64,000 nucleotides of DNA. It comes from Coniochaeta sp. PMI_546 (Eukaryota > Ascomycota > Sordariomycetes > Coniochaetales > Coniochaetaceae). The stretch lies in NCBI GenBank assembly GCA_021432605.1, contig MU271158.1, positions 124,001 through 188,000 of the forward strand, written 5' to 3'. Below are positions 49,201 to 62,051 of this stretch, in pieces. Within the stretch, counting starts at the first letter, position 1. Each line of letters starts with the position of its first letter. Below the pieces are notes generated by a model, which worked only from the letters and a program-made list of their open reading frames with translations, did no database searches and was not told where the DNA came from. Both the position numbers and the translations under genes were made by a program.

Positions 49201-49684
49201 ACCTAACTAATCCCTCGCATCGGGTAATATAGCCTTTATCTTGCATTGGCCTGGCGTATGCATGGCAGTAGCGCATCCGTGAACCGGCACTTCCGTTTCG
49301 GGGTCCCACCCCCGGTCGGTTTGTCGCCGGGAGTATCCGGGCTATTGGAGGAGCCCAGAATCACTCTCTGAGGCCGTTCGGTCGGCGACAATTGTGATGG
49401 CTGAGCAGTATGGGGGCATCTCAACATGCTGGTGGTCGTGGGTGAGTTGCGTGTTATTCAAAAAGTCCTCGTCTCTCGTAGGGAAATCACTCTTTTCCTG
49501 AACCAAGCAGCCCATTGCTGTAGGTAGAAGCTACGCCTCGTGCTGAACCCTTCGACTGTGTCTCATCTGCCGCGTTATGAGCCCATCTCTTTGACATTAC
49601 CCCTACAGTTGACCCTGGCAAGACGTTCAAGTTGCGCCTTTGACACGCAATTACCGCACGTACCAGCACTTCGTTCACACGGAA

Positions 49685-52600
49685 ATGGCTTCCAAGACAC
49701 AGGAGCCCATCGCTATCGTCGGCAGCGCTTGCCGCTTCCCCGGAGGTGCTAACTCGCCCTCGGCTCTATGGAAACTCCTTGAGAGCCCACGCGATGTGGG
49801 CGTGGACATTGGTCCGGATCGATTCGACGCCAAGACCTTCTACCACCCTGACGGCACCCACCATGGCACCAGCAACGTTCTCCGATCCTACCTGCTGCAA
49901 GAGGATATCCGCGTGTTCGACGCGGCTTTCTTCAACCTCAACCCCAATGAGGCGGATTCGATGGATCCCCAACAGCGTCTCCTTATGGAGACGGTTTATG
50001 AGGCCCTCGAAGCGGGAGGGCATACGCTCGAGGCCTTACGAGGAACCGATACTGCCGTTTACGTCGGCACTATGACTGCCGACTACAACGACACCCTAAT
50101 CCGGGATCATAACACTATGCCCAACTACTTCGCAACGGGAACGAATCGTGCAATCATTTCGAATCGGGTCTCGTATTTCTTTGACTGGCACGGACCGAGC
50201 ATGACCATCGATACGGCCTGTTCGTCCAGTCTGATCGCCGTGCACCAGGGTGTCAAGGCCCTGCGAACCGGCGAATCGCGCGTCGCCGTGGCATGTGGCA
50301 CCCAGGTGCTCCTGAACCCGGAGATGTACATAGGCGAGAGCAAGCTGAAGATGCTTTCGCCCAACGGTCGTTCCCGGATGTGGGATGCGGATGCAGACGG
50401 CTACGCCCGCGGCGAGGGCGTAGCGGCCGTAGTGTTGAAGCGACTGAGTGATGCCATCGCCGATGGCGATCATATCCAGTGTATCATTCGTGAGACTGGC
50501 GCTAACCAGGACGGCTTCTCGAACGGGTTGACGGTACCCAATACCGATGCCCAGGCGCTGCTCATCCGCCAAACGTACGCTAGAGCCGGCCTTGACCCTG
50601 AAAATGAGCCCCTGGACCGGCCACAGTTCTTCGAAGCGCACGGAACTGGCACTCAGGCAGGTGATCCAAAGGAAGCTGCCGCCATCTACCAATGTTTCGG
50701 TCAGCATATCGACAGCTCCGCCACTCCTTTGTACGTGGGCTCGGTGAAGACCGTCATCGGCCATCTCGAGGGCTGTGCCGGTCTCGCAGGTCTGATCAAG
50801 AGCTCCGCCATGATTCAGTCGGGGTTCATTCCCCCAAATCTCTACTTCAATCGCTTGAACCCGCGCATAGAGCCCTTCTACAAGGGTCTGTGTGTCCCGA
50901 CGCAGCTGATTCCGTGGCCAGAGCTGCCCGAGGGTGTTCCTCGGCGCGTGAGCGTCAACAGTTTTGGTAAGTTTTAGACGTGGTACGTCCAAGTTCGCTT
51001 CTTGCACGATGACTAACCGCGATGCCCTTTTTCATTTCAGGTTTCGGCGGCACCAACGCGCACGCTATTCTGGAGCAATACAAACCTCCAGCGGCCTCGG
51101 CGGCTGCCAAGCAAGACCGATCCTTATCTTTTTCGCCATTCGTTTTCTCAGCCGCGTCTGAAGCCTCTTTGATCGCACAGTTGCAGGCCTATTCTAGCTA
51201 TCTGAAGACTCATCATGAATTTATCAACGCCTCCGATCTGGCCTGGACCCTGCACTCGCGTAGAAGCCACCTCGCTCATAAGGTAGCCTTCTCGGCGGTG
51301 ACCCTTGAACAGTTGGCGTCCAAAATCGATGCCAAGCTTGCAGAGGTGAGCAAGAATGCTGGTGCAGCCATTGGCCTCCGCTCCACCGCCAAAGCGGGCA
51401 CTCCTCGCCTGCTGGGGATCTTCACGGGGCAGGGTGCACAATGGGCAGCCATGGGAGCGCACTTGATCCGCTCGTCAAACTTTGTGCGTGAGAGGATTCA
51501 GCATCTTGAGGAATCTTTGGCCACCTTGCCCCCCTCTGATCGTCCGTCATGGAGCCTCAAAGACGAGATGCTGGCAGGTGAAGGCGTCTCGCGCATTAGC
51601 GAGGCCGCCCTGTCGCAGCCACTGTGCACTGCCGTCCAGGTTGTCCTCGTCGATCTTCTGCGCGCAGCTGGAATCACCTTTACCGCTGTCGTGGGCCATT
51701 CCTCCGGTGAAATCGGTGCAGCGTACGCCGCAGGCTTCGTAACGGCTCACGACGCTATTCGCATTGCCTACTATCGGGGTCTCTATGCTCGCCTTGCCGG
51801 CAACGAAAGCACTGGCCAGAAGGGCGCGATGATGGCAGCCGGCACTTCGTGGGAAGATGCAAAGCAGCTCGTCAACTCAGAAGCCTTTAAGGGCCGTCTC
51901 GCCGTCGCTGCCCATAACTCTCCTGGCAGCGTGACCTTATCGGGAGATGCCGATGCCGTCGCGCAGGCAAAGAAGGTATTTGACAGCCAGAAGAAATTCG
52001 CCAGGCTTCTGAAGGTGGACACGGCCTATCACTCTCACCACATGTTGCCTTGTGGAGATGCGTACGTTCAGGCTTTGCGAGCATGCGGCATCCGAGTTAT
52101 CAAAGAGCGAGCCGACAATTCTTGCACCTGGTTCTCCAGTGTAACTGCATCTGCCAAGGGAATGGAGCCTGTTGCCGAACTTCAGGACATCTATTGGAGG
52201 GACAACATGACGAGTGCAGTGTTGTTTGCTGAGGCTGTCCAGAACGCTATTGCCGCTACTGAACAGATTGACCTTGCTATCGAGGTTGGACCTCACCCGG
52301 CACTCAAAGGCCCGGCAACGGAGAGTATTTCCGAGGTTCGGACTTCCCCCCTCCCATACTGTGGCGTACTCAGTCGGGGGAAGAACGACATTGAGTCCTT
52401 CTCTGACGCCCTGGGCTTCGTGTGGACTCACCTCCCGCAAGTGGTTGATTTCCAGTCCTTCGACAAGGTTGTGACTTCTGATGGATCGCGCAAGCCCAAG
52501 CTGGTGATTGGTCTGCCGTCATACCAATGGAATCATGGGAGAACCCATTGGAACGAATCACGCGTCTCACGAAGGCTGCGTACGCGGAAATATCCCCATC

Positions 52601-55600
52601 ACGAGATTCTCGGGTTTCTGTCTCCGGATTCGAACTCGCACGACATGCGCTGGCTGAATGTGCTCAAGCAAAAGGAGATTCCATGGCTTGATGGCCACCA
52701 GCTGCAAGGCCAGAGCGTCTTTCCTGCTGCCGGCTACGTTGCAATGGCTCTTGAAGCATCCAAGTACCTCGCGGGCGACAAGCCGGTTGAGCTGTTTGAA
52801 CTACACCAGCTTACCATCCCGAAGGCTATTACATTCGAGGAAGGGGACAACTCGGGCGTTGAGACACTTGTGGCGCTGACGAAGATTGAGCAACATCCAG
52901 ACCAAACCGCCACGGCCGATTTTGCTTGCTACTCCGCACCTGTCCTAAGCATGGGATCGGAACACGAGATGGAGCTCACGGCCAGCGGAACTGTCAAGGT
53001 TTTCTTCGGTACTCCGGACGTTGCCACATTGTCTTGCAAACCGCCCGAAGACTACAACATGACCGAAGTCGATGCTGGCCATTTCTATGCGACAATTGCC
53101 GAGCTCGGATACAACTACTCTGGCTCGTTCAGAACACTGTCCTCGACTAAGCGCAGGCTCAACCAGGCTTCCGCTCTAGTTGACTCGTATCGATACCTTG
53201 ACACTGACGTGTCTGAGTACTTGGTTCATCCAAGTATGCTCGATGTCGCATTCCAGGCATCCATCCTCGCATATTCAGCCCCCGGGGATGAACGTCTCTG
53301 GTCACTCTCCGTCCCGACAGCCATCGGAACCATCCGAGTCAATCCAGAGGTATGCGCTGCGCTGCCCACTTCCGGGTCAAAGGTGCCTGTTTGCGCAATC
53401 ATTGATGGTGAATCCGAATCTTTCTCTGCAAGCATCGACATTTTCGGCGAAGATGGCGAAAACGGTATGGTCCAGGTCGAAGACCTCGTACTCAAACCTT
53501 TCGCTCCCGCCACCGCGGCTGACGATCGTGTCATGTTCACGCACACGAAGTTCGATGTTGCGTCGCCTGATGGCACCGCTGTCGTGAACAACGTTCGCCC
53601 CTCTGCTTACGACGTGGAGTTGGCAACCGTTTGCGAGAGGATCTCGTACTACTATCTGCGCAAATGGAAGTCGGAACTCAGCGATGATGAGTGGGCGAAC
53701 GGACAGCCGGATTGGAAGCATCTTCTGAACTGGGTGAATAAGACATTGTCCACTGCGTCCCGCGGTCAACATCCGACCCTGAAGAAGGAATGGTCTGAAG
53801 ACACACCAGAGGAAATACAAGCCTTGACCATCCGATACTCCGAGTCCATCGATGTCAAGCTCCTTGCGGCCGTCGGCCAAAACTTGCCGGCTGCTGTTCG
53901 AGGGAATGTGGCTCTAGAGCACATGCTGCCAAACAACATGCTCGACGACTGGCACAAGAAGGGCCTTGGCTTTGCGACATACAACTCCTTCCTCGCCAGC
54001 ATGACGAAACAAGTGGTGCATCGATACCCGCATGCTAGGATTCTGGAAATAGGTAAGATTATGCCGTCACGACTCACTAGGGCAATTGGAGCCCTTTGCC
54101 CCAGATTCTTGCTTTCCCGGTGGTAGCTAACAATGATATAAGGCGCCGGAACTGGTGGAGCAACAAAATCGATCCTTGAAAGTATCGGGGACAAGTTTTC
54201 CTCGTACACTTATACCGACCAATCGGGAGACTTCACCAAGGCCACACAGGAGTTCAAGGCGTATAGCGACAAGATGACGTTTACAGCCTTAGACATCGAG
54301 AAGGCGCCTGCAGACCAAGGATTCAAGCCGCACTCGTACGACATTGTCGTCGCGTCTAAAGTTCTAACCGCCACGGCTTCGCTCCAGACCGCTCTAGAGA
54401 ATGTCCGAGAGCTTCTGAAGCCCGGAGGATATCTCATGATGGTGGAGCCGACTAGTCTAGGTCCCGTACGCTACCACACCATCTTAGGCAGCGTTCCGGG
54501 TTGGTGGCGCGGCTTGAACGATGGCCGCAAATCTTCACCTATGCTGACATCGGGTGGTTGGCATTCTGCCCTGCGCAAGGCAGGATTCGGTGGAGTAGAC
54601 GCATGCACTCCTGAAATCGAACGTGTAGCTTGGCCATTGTCCGCAATCGCATCCCAGGCTGTCGACGATCGAGTGCAATTCTTGCGGCGTCCGCTTTCCT
54701 CACCGTCGACGTCGCCATTCATTTACCTCGAAAGCCTCGTCGTCCTTGGAAATGGCACCCTCGAGACAGCCCGTATCGGTGAGGAAGTGGTGGAGCATCT
54801 CCGACCCTTCTGCGGTGAGACGACTATCCTCAATGGCTTGCCCACCGAGGACGAGGCATTGGATCTGAACCCAATGAGCACCGTCCTCAATCTTGTCGAT
54901 CTCGACTCTCCCATCTTCGAAGACATGACGGACGAGAAGATGAACGGCCTAAAGCGAATGTTGGAGATGGCCAAACACATTGTTTGGGTCACGCATCGCG
55001 GTCACGTAGACGAGCCTTATCAGATGGCAAGCATCGCCTTTGGCCGCTCCATCAGACAAGAGGCAGGGCACATCAACTTCAGCCACATGGATGTCTCCGA
55101 CCTGCAGCACAACGTGTCTAAGGCCATCGCCGAGTATCTCCTGCGGCAGAGCGCCCTCGAAGAATGGGAAGCGCCGCCGTCGGCACTCGCAGATAGGCAA
55201 CATTGGGACTTCGGACTTCTTTGGTCAAGGGAACCCGAGGTGTTCCTCGATAGCGGGAAGCTCAAGATCCCCCGACTGGTGGAGAACACCGACCAGAACG
55301 CCAGGCTCAACTCGTTCAGGCGTGTCATTACCAAGACGGTACCGATATCCGGAACGAATGTCACGATCGTTTCGCCCTCGGATGATTCGCCGCACTTTGT
55401 TGTTGAGCAAGCTGGCCGAAAACACAAAGAATCATCTGATAATTTGGTCAGGGTTCAGAGCTCGAGTTTGAAGGCACTCCATATTGCTGCGGGTACGTTC
55501 TTGTTCCTCGGCATTGGCGAGAGCAAGGATGGCACGCTTCAAATCCTTCTGTCAACGGAGAACTCTTCTGTGGCGACTCCGATCGCGACTGTGCCGGTAC

Positions 55601-58600
55601 CGATAAATGCTGCTGCAGATGCAGATGCCGACAGTCTTCTGGTCGCCGTTGCGAGCGAGCTCCTCGCCGAGTCCTTGGTCCATCAACTCTCGACCGAGAG
55701 CCGCATTCTGGTTCACTGTTCGGGCAAAGATCGCTTCCTCGCTGAAGCAGTTTCCGCCCGCGCGGCTGCCAAAGCAGTCCACGTCACCTTCACATGTGAC
55801 GGCCAAGACGAGGGGCGAGACACATCGTGGATCCCGCTGGATGCTTGGGCTCCCAACCATGTCGTGCGGAAGATGCTTCGGCTAGTGAAGCCCACATATT
55901 TCCTCGACTTGACGGCTGGAACTTCCGTCAGCGACCTCAGCCGCCGCATGGCCCAGGCCTTGCCATCGAGTTGCACAGTCGTCAACCCATCCGCTCTCTT
56001 CCGACGCGAAGCCTCATCGCTACCTCTGCCGTGCGACCGGGACTCTCTCTTGAGTCGACTTGAGGATGCTCTTTCTAACGCGGGACTGTCTCGGCCAGAG
56101 GTCCAGGATCTCGTCATTCCGCTTAGGCACCTGCGGACACTCAGTCATGAGCACGCAACGAGTACCATTCACTGGCCTTCGGATGAGCTTGTCGAAGTAG
56201 AGGTGCGTCCTCTGGATAGCCGATCCCTCTTTTCCAAAGACAAGACCTATCTTCTCGTCGGTTTGAGTGGCCAGATTGGACAATCGCTCTGTGAGTGGAT
56301 GGTATCGAACGGAGCAGGATGTGTCTGCTTGACGAGTCGTCGTCCCAAGGTCGACGAGAGGTGGCTGGAGTCCTTCCGCGGAACGGGCGCTACTGTCAAA
56401 GTCATGGCATTGGACGTGCTCGACATAGCCAGCCTTGAGAGGGTTGTGAAGGAAATTAGGGCGACCTGCCCCCCTATCGCCGGTGTTGCTAACGGAGCAG
56501 CTACCTTCGACGATCAACTGTTTCCGAACATGTCTGGAGACACGATGCGGAGAGTCCTTGGACCTAAGGTCGACGGGTCGAAGAACCTTGACGAGGTATT
56601 CTATAATGATGACCTCGACTTCTTTATCCTGTTCTCGTCCGCTGTTTGTGTTTTTGGCAATGCGGGTCAATCCAACTACGCGGCAGCCAATGGTTACCTC
56701 AATGGTCTTGTCAGGCAGAGACGCAAGCGTGGCTTGGCAGGCTCTGCTATCGACCTCGGCCGTGTATCCGGAATTGGATACGCCGAGGCGGCAGGCCAGG
56801 CCGTTCAGGAGCAGCTCGTGAAGAAACTCGGGCTGCCGCCAGTCTCGGAAACGGACTTGCGCCAAGTGTTTGCTGAAACCATTCTTGCCGGCTATCAACG
56901 TCCGGCAGATCTTGAGGCTATTCCACAGGCTGCAGTGACCACCGGCCTCCGTGTCGTAGGTGATGACGAAGACCTGAGAGGCCCTTGGTTTAGCAACCCA
57001 TTCTTCTCGCACATGGTCAAGGAGACCAAGAGCGGCGCGTCAGGATCCGATGAACAGGATAAGAAGGCGATGCTTCCTGTTAGTCAGCGGCTCTCGATGG
57101 CAGCCAATAAGGAGGAAGCCCTGGAGATTCTGAAAGGTATGCCACAGTTCTCATTCTGTAAGTCAGAGGCAGAATGCTAACGACACGTAGATTCTTTTGC
57201 GACAAAGTTGCGCATCATGCTGCAGTTGGGCGACCAGAAAATCGAACACGACGCCCCTCTCCTCGAGCTTGGCATTGATTCATTGGTTGCCGTCGAAGTG
57301 CGGTCATGGTTTTTGAAAGAGTTGAAGGTGGATATTCCTGTGCTCAAGGTGGTCGGCGGCGCTTCTCTAGCTGAACTTTGCCAAAGGGCAATGGAGAAGC
57401 TGCCGGAGGAACTCATTCCGAGCGCTGGGAAGCAACAAGACAATGCCCAACCTCCCAAGGCCGTTGTGAGCCAGTCTCAGCCGCAGTCGCAGGTGCCCGC
57501 GCAGCCCCGTTCGCCGGTAGCGCTACACCCCCGGTTGCAGGCACTGGCTCAGGAGTCCGTTGTCGGTTCGCCGGCAAGTTCAGTGGCCGGCGACAGTTAC
57601 GACAGACACCTAGGAATGCGTGCCGCGTCAAGCCGGATGACCACGACGACTGCACCCTCCTCCGTTATGTCCGATTCTGATCTGAATGAGTTGTTGTCCA
57701 CTAAACCAGCGCCACCAGAGCGCCCAACTAGAAAGTTTCTGAAGAGCGAAAAGCTTTCGTTACCCCAGTCACGATTCTGGTTCTTGCGGCACCTGCTCGA
57801 AGACCCGACTACTCCCAACGTGGTCTTCTCCTACCATGTCACCGGCAATCTACGCGTCGGTGACCTTGAGAGGGCCATCCGCATCGTCACTAGCAGGCAC
57901 GAAGCACTGCGGACGTGTTTCGTCGAGGATGAGAACGACGCCGGCGAGGCTTACCAGAAGGTGTTGCCCAGCTCCCCATTGCGCCTCGAGCGGAAGAAGA
58001 TCGAGTCTGTGGAAGAGGTTGACGCTGAATATAAGAAGCTGAGGGGACATGTGTTCGACCTAGAGCGCGGCGACGTGATGAGGCTGGTTCTCCTGACTCT
58101 GTCATCGGCATCTCATTATCTGTTGATCAACTACCATCACATTCTTATGGACGGCGCCAGCTTCAATGTCTTCCTCTCGGATCTGGAAAAGGCTTACAAC
58201 GGTCAATCTCTCGGGGCACCGCCGCGGCAATACCCTGAATTCTCGGTGGCGCAGCGACAGGCCCTTGAGAAAGGTGATATGGACGAGGAGTTGAAGTACT
58301 GGCGGTCAGTATTCCCGGCCGGTGAACAGCAACCTGTTCTCCCCCTTCTCCCCATGGCTCGGACTAGTTCCAGGGTGGCCATGAAAAACTTCGACACCCA
58401 TCAGGTCGTATGCCACCTCGAGCCCGACTTGGTAGCGCGTGTCAAATCCGCGTCAAAAGCGCAGCGATCTACGCCCTTCCACCTCCACCTAGCCGCCTTC
58501 AAAGCCTTGCTTTTCCTCTTTGCAGGCGACGACACGAAAGACTTGACTATCGGCATTGCCGATGCCGCCCGCAATGATAGCGACGTGAAGGAAAGCCTGG

Positions 58601-61600
58601 GATTTTTCTTGAACCTCCTGACCCTGCGCTTCCGCCGACAGCCAGATCAAACATTTGCCGACGCCATCGTCGAAGCCCGCAACACGACATACGCTGCGCT
58701 TGGGACCTCTCGCTTGCCATTTGATGTGCTGCTGACAGAGTTGAACGTTGCCCGCTCTTCATTGCACAGTCCCTTCTTCCAAGCCTTCCTGGATTACCGC
58801 CAGGGCATCCAGGAACGGCATCGATGGGGCAATTGTCAATTCGAATTCAAAGATGTCCATCCTGGAAGGACAGCATATGACATCACTTTGGATGTAACGG
58901 AGTGGAATGCCACCGATACGCTGGTGATGTTCCGAGTACAGAAGAGCCTCTACGATCTGACGGCAGCGAATCTACTGCTGGAGACATATGTCCATCTTCT
59001 CGACATTCTTACCAACAATTCGTCGCTCCCTCTGAAGGATACTCCCCTCTTCAGCGAGACGCAGCTTACCAAAGCCGTCCAGGTCGGACGAGGTGAGTCT
59101 TGTTCTTCTACATATCGCAGCATATAGAACCACTAACTCCAGAGTCAGGCCCCAACTTGGTTTCGGACTGGCCCGAAACGCTTCCCCACCGCATCGACGA
59201 CATCGCCCAAGCGAATCGGGATCGTGTGGCCCTTATGGATGGCACTGGCAAGGTCCTCACGTACTCAGACATGTCGAACCGGATCGAGGCCATTAGCGAA
59301 GCATTACTGAATGCTGGCGTCGGCGCTGGGTCTCGGGTGCTCGTTTACCAGCAGCCTACGGCGGATTGGCCGTGTTCGATGCTCGCCATCATGCGCATTG
59401 GCGCCATTTATGTGCCGCTAGATCTTCGCAATCCTTTAGCCCGTCTCTCCGCTGTCGCAAAAGACTGCGAGCCGAGCGCCATCCTTGCCGACGCTTCTAC
59501 GCTTGACGACGCACCGCAGCTTCAGGCGGCCGATGCCCTCATCATCAATGTGTCAGATCTGCCTCTTGTGGCCTCGACTCACATCGAAAACCGTGCGCAG
59601 GCAAATTCGCCAGCCGCAATCCTGTACACCAGCGGCTCGACCGGCACGCCTAAGGGTATCAGGGTCACGCACGCTGGACTCCGGAACGAGATCGAGGGAT
59701 ATACCAAGACTTGGGGATTGGGTGCTGAGCGCGTCTTACAGCAGAGTGCCTTCACCTTCAACCATTCTTCGGACCAGATGTATACGGGTCTTGTCAACGG
59801 TGGTATGGTATACATCGTCCCGGCCGAAAAACGCGGCGATCCGGTGGAGATCACCAAGATCATTCAACAGAACTCCATCACGTACACCAAGGCGACGCCG
59901 TCCGAGTACTCGCTTTGGATGCAGTTCGGAGGCGATAACCTTCGGCAAGCGTCCAGCTGGCGTTTCGCTTTCGGTGGTGGCGAGCCACTGACAAGCATCG
60001 TTACCCAGGAATTCGCTGATCTCCATCTGTATCAACTAAACTTCTTCAACTCGTACGGCCCGACCGAGATTTCCATCTCATCGCATAAGATGGCGATTCC
60101 ATACCGCGAGAAGGAGACCTTGGAAAGCATGGGCCGCATTCCGTGCGGCTACTCCCTGCCCAACTACTACACATATGTCGTGAACGAGCAGCTGCAGCCC
60201 GTGCCCGTCGGCATGCCTGGAGAGATTTGTATAGGCGGCGCGGGTGTGTCACTTGGTTACCTCAACAATCCGGAACTCACCAGCAAACACTTCGTTACAA
60301 ACCCGTTTGCGACGCCGGAGGATGTCGCCCGTGGCTGGACGCGCATGTACCGTACCGGTGACATTGGTCATCTGCAAGAGGATGGTGCCATGGTCTTCCA
60401 CAGCCGCATGGCTGGTGACTCTCAAGTCAAGATCCGCGGACTTCGTATCGAGCTGAGCGACATCGAGAGCAACATCATCTCAGCCGCGGGCGGTGCGCTG
60501 AGAGAGGCAGTCGTCACGCTCCGTGAAGGCGACCCCCCATTCCTTGTCTCCCATGTCGTCTTTGCGCCAAACCACAATGTCTCAGACAAAGAGGCATTTC
60601 TTCAGGACTTGCTCAGCCGTCTCCCCATACCTCAGTACATGGTACCCGTCGTGGCTATCCCTCTCGACAAGTTCCCCCTCAGCAACCACTCCAAGGTGGA
60701 CCGGAAAGCTGTCCAGAAGATGCCACTGCCCGAGCGACTTGGCAGTGCTAAGGAGGACACAGAGCTGACCGAGACGATGGTGCAGCTGAAACGCGTGTGG
60801 GGGGATGTGTTGGGAAGCAACTTGGACAAATTTGGCTTCGAACTGAAGCCCTCGACAAACTTCTTCCTCGTGGGTGGTAACTCCCTCCTGGTCATCCGCC
60901 TCCAGTCACGCATCCGACAGGTGTTCCATGTCGCTGTTCCACTCGTCAAACTCCTGGGTGCCAGCACGCTGGGAGAAATGGCGCGCAAGATCGAAGAAAC
61001 AACCAGCGTCGACCTCATTGATTGGGAGCAGGAGACGTCCCCGCCGTCCATTCCTAGGTTCCTCGAGGACATTCCGGAAAAGATCGAGACGACAGCTAAG
61101 ACGGTCTTGGTCACAGGGGCAACGGGCTTCCTCGGCAAATACCTTCTCCCGCAGCTCGCTGCCCGGCCGGATGTCCACATGATCCATTGCGTCGCCGTGC
61201 GAGACAAGCCACGCGAGCGCACTCTCTTTACCTCTCCGAAGGTCTCCTATCACTTCGGTGATCTTTCGCTGCCGCTGCTTGGGCTCGGCGTAGATGAATT
61301 CCGCGGTCTGGCCAGCCAGGTCGACGTAATCCTACATATGGGCGCCGTTCGTTCGTTCTGGGACAACTACCACGTCCTCCGCCCCAGCAACGTCGACTCA
61401 ACCAAGGAGCTTGTCAAGCTCGCCGCCCCTCGCCGTGTGCCCATTCACTATATCTCGACGGTTGGAGTTTTGCCTCAAGATCAAGCTGCTACTACGGATA
61501 ATGCTGCCTCAGCTGCTGCGTATACTCCTCCCAGAGACGGCAGCGATGGCTACGTCGCGTCCAAATGGGCCGGCGAGCGCGTCCTCGAGCGCTCCGCCAA

Positions 61601-62051
61601 AGCCCTGGGGATACCATCACAGGTATACCGGTTCCTCCCCGCTTCAGGACAGCAGTCCTCGGAGAAGCAAGAGCTGCTAGACACCTTTGTCCGCTTTGTC
61701 GACGCTTCGGGTCTGACGCCCGATATGAGTGTCTGGAAGGGTCGTGTGGACTTGATTCCCGCTGAGCAGATTGCCCAGTGGCTGGGCGAGTCTGTCACGA
61801 GAACCACTACTGCTACTGCCGCTGCCGATGCCGCCAAGTTTGTCCACTACGAAAGCCCCGTCGCCATTCATACCGACGAGCTGAGCGCGTATATTGAGCA
61901 GCAGAGAGGGGGCCAGACTGGTCTTAAGCCCATGCCGGTTCTCAAGTGGTTCGGTCGTATCAAGGCTCTTGGTTTCAATTATCTTTTGGCGTCGCAGGAG
62001 GCGACCGTTGGAGATGGTGAGGGTAATCAGGCTCTCAAGTCGCGGAGATGA
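49685..62051 (+). CDS. Hybrid highly reducing PKS-NRPS (KS-AT-DH-MT-KR-ACP-C-A-T-R)
   Basis: Five exons (49685-50966, 51041-54052, 54143-57136, 57191-59092, 59149-62051) give 4,030 residues. Approximate residue positions: KS 6-430 (Cys179 in DTACSSS, EAHGTGT, GHLEG); AT 550-880 (GHSSGE); DH 945-1265 ([18 protein letters not shown]); C-methyltransferase about 1400-1620 ([10 protein letters not shown]); KR 2130-2320 ([16 protein letters not shown]). These are followed by ACP (LGIDSL, ~2456); condensation 2620-3060 (HHILMDG); adenylation 3080-3590 ([22 protein letters not shown]); carrier (FFLVGGNSL, ~3635); and reductase 3715-4030 ([15 protein letters not shown]). No ER domain is seen. It builds a methylated, reduced polyketide, links it to one amino acid and releases it reductively or by cyclisation. 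All catalytic motifs look intact except an unusual residue in the adenylation pocket. An ATG 15 codons earlier is possible. Confidence 0.97.

Larger units (their letters stand above)
48321..49684. promoter_or_regulatory. Promoter region of the PKS-NRPS
   Basis: 1.36 kb without a supported gene. It holds a G-tract (48382-48404), ATCGAGTA-type repeats (49063-49090) and two inverted-repeat pairs: ATTCCGCCG/CGGCGGAAT at 49173-49200 and TTGTCGCCG/CGGCGACAA at 49321-49391. Confidence 0.45.

Noticed and set aside
57137-57190. Alternative donor GTAAGT at 57158 in the third PKS-NRPS intron
   Set aside because: It would leave an intron of only about 33 nt. The upstream donor GTATGC gives a 54-nt intron and the usual [12 protein letters not shown] junction.
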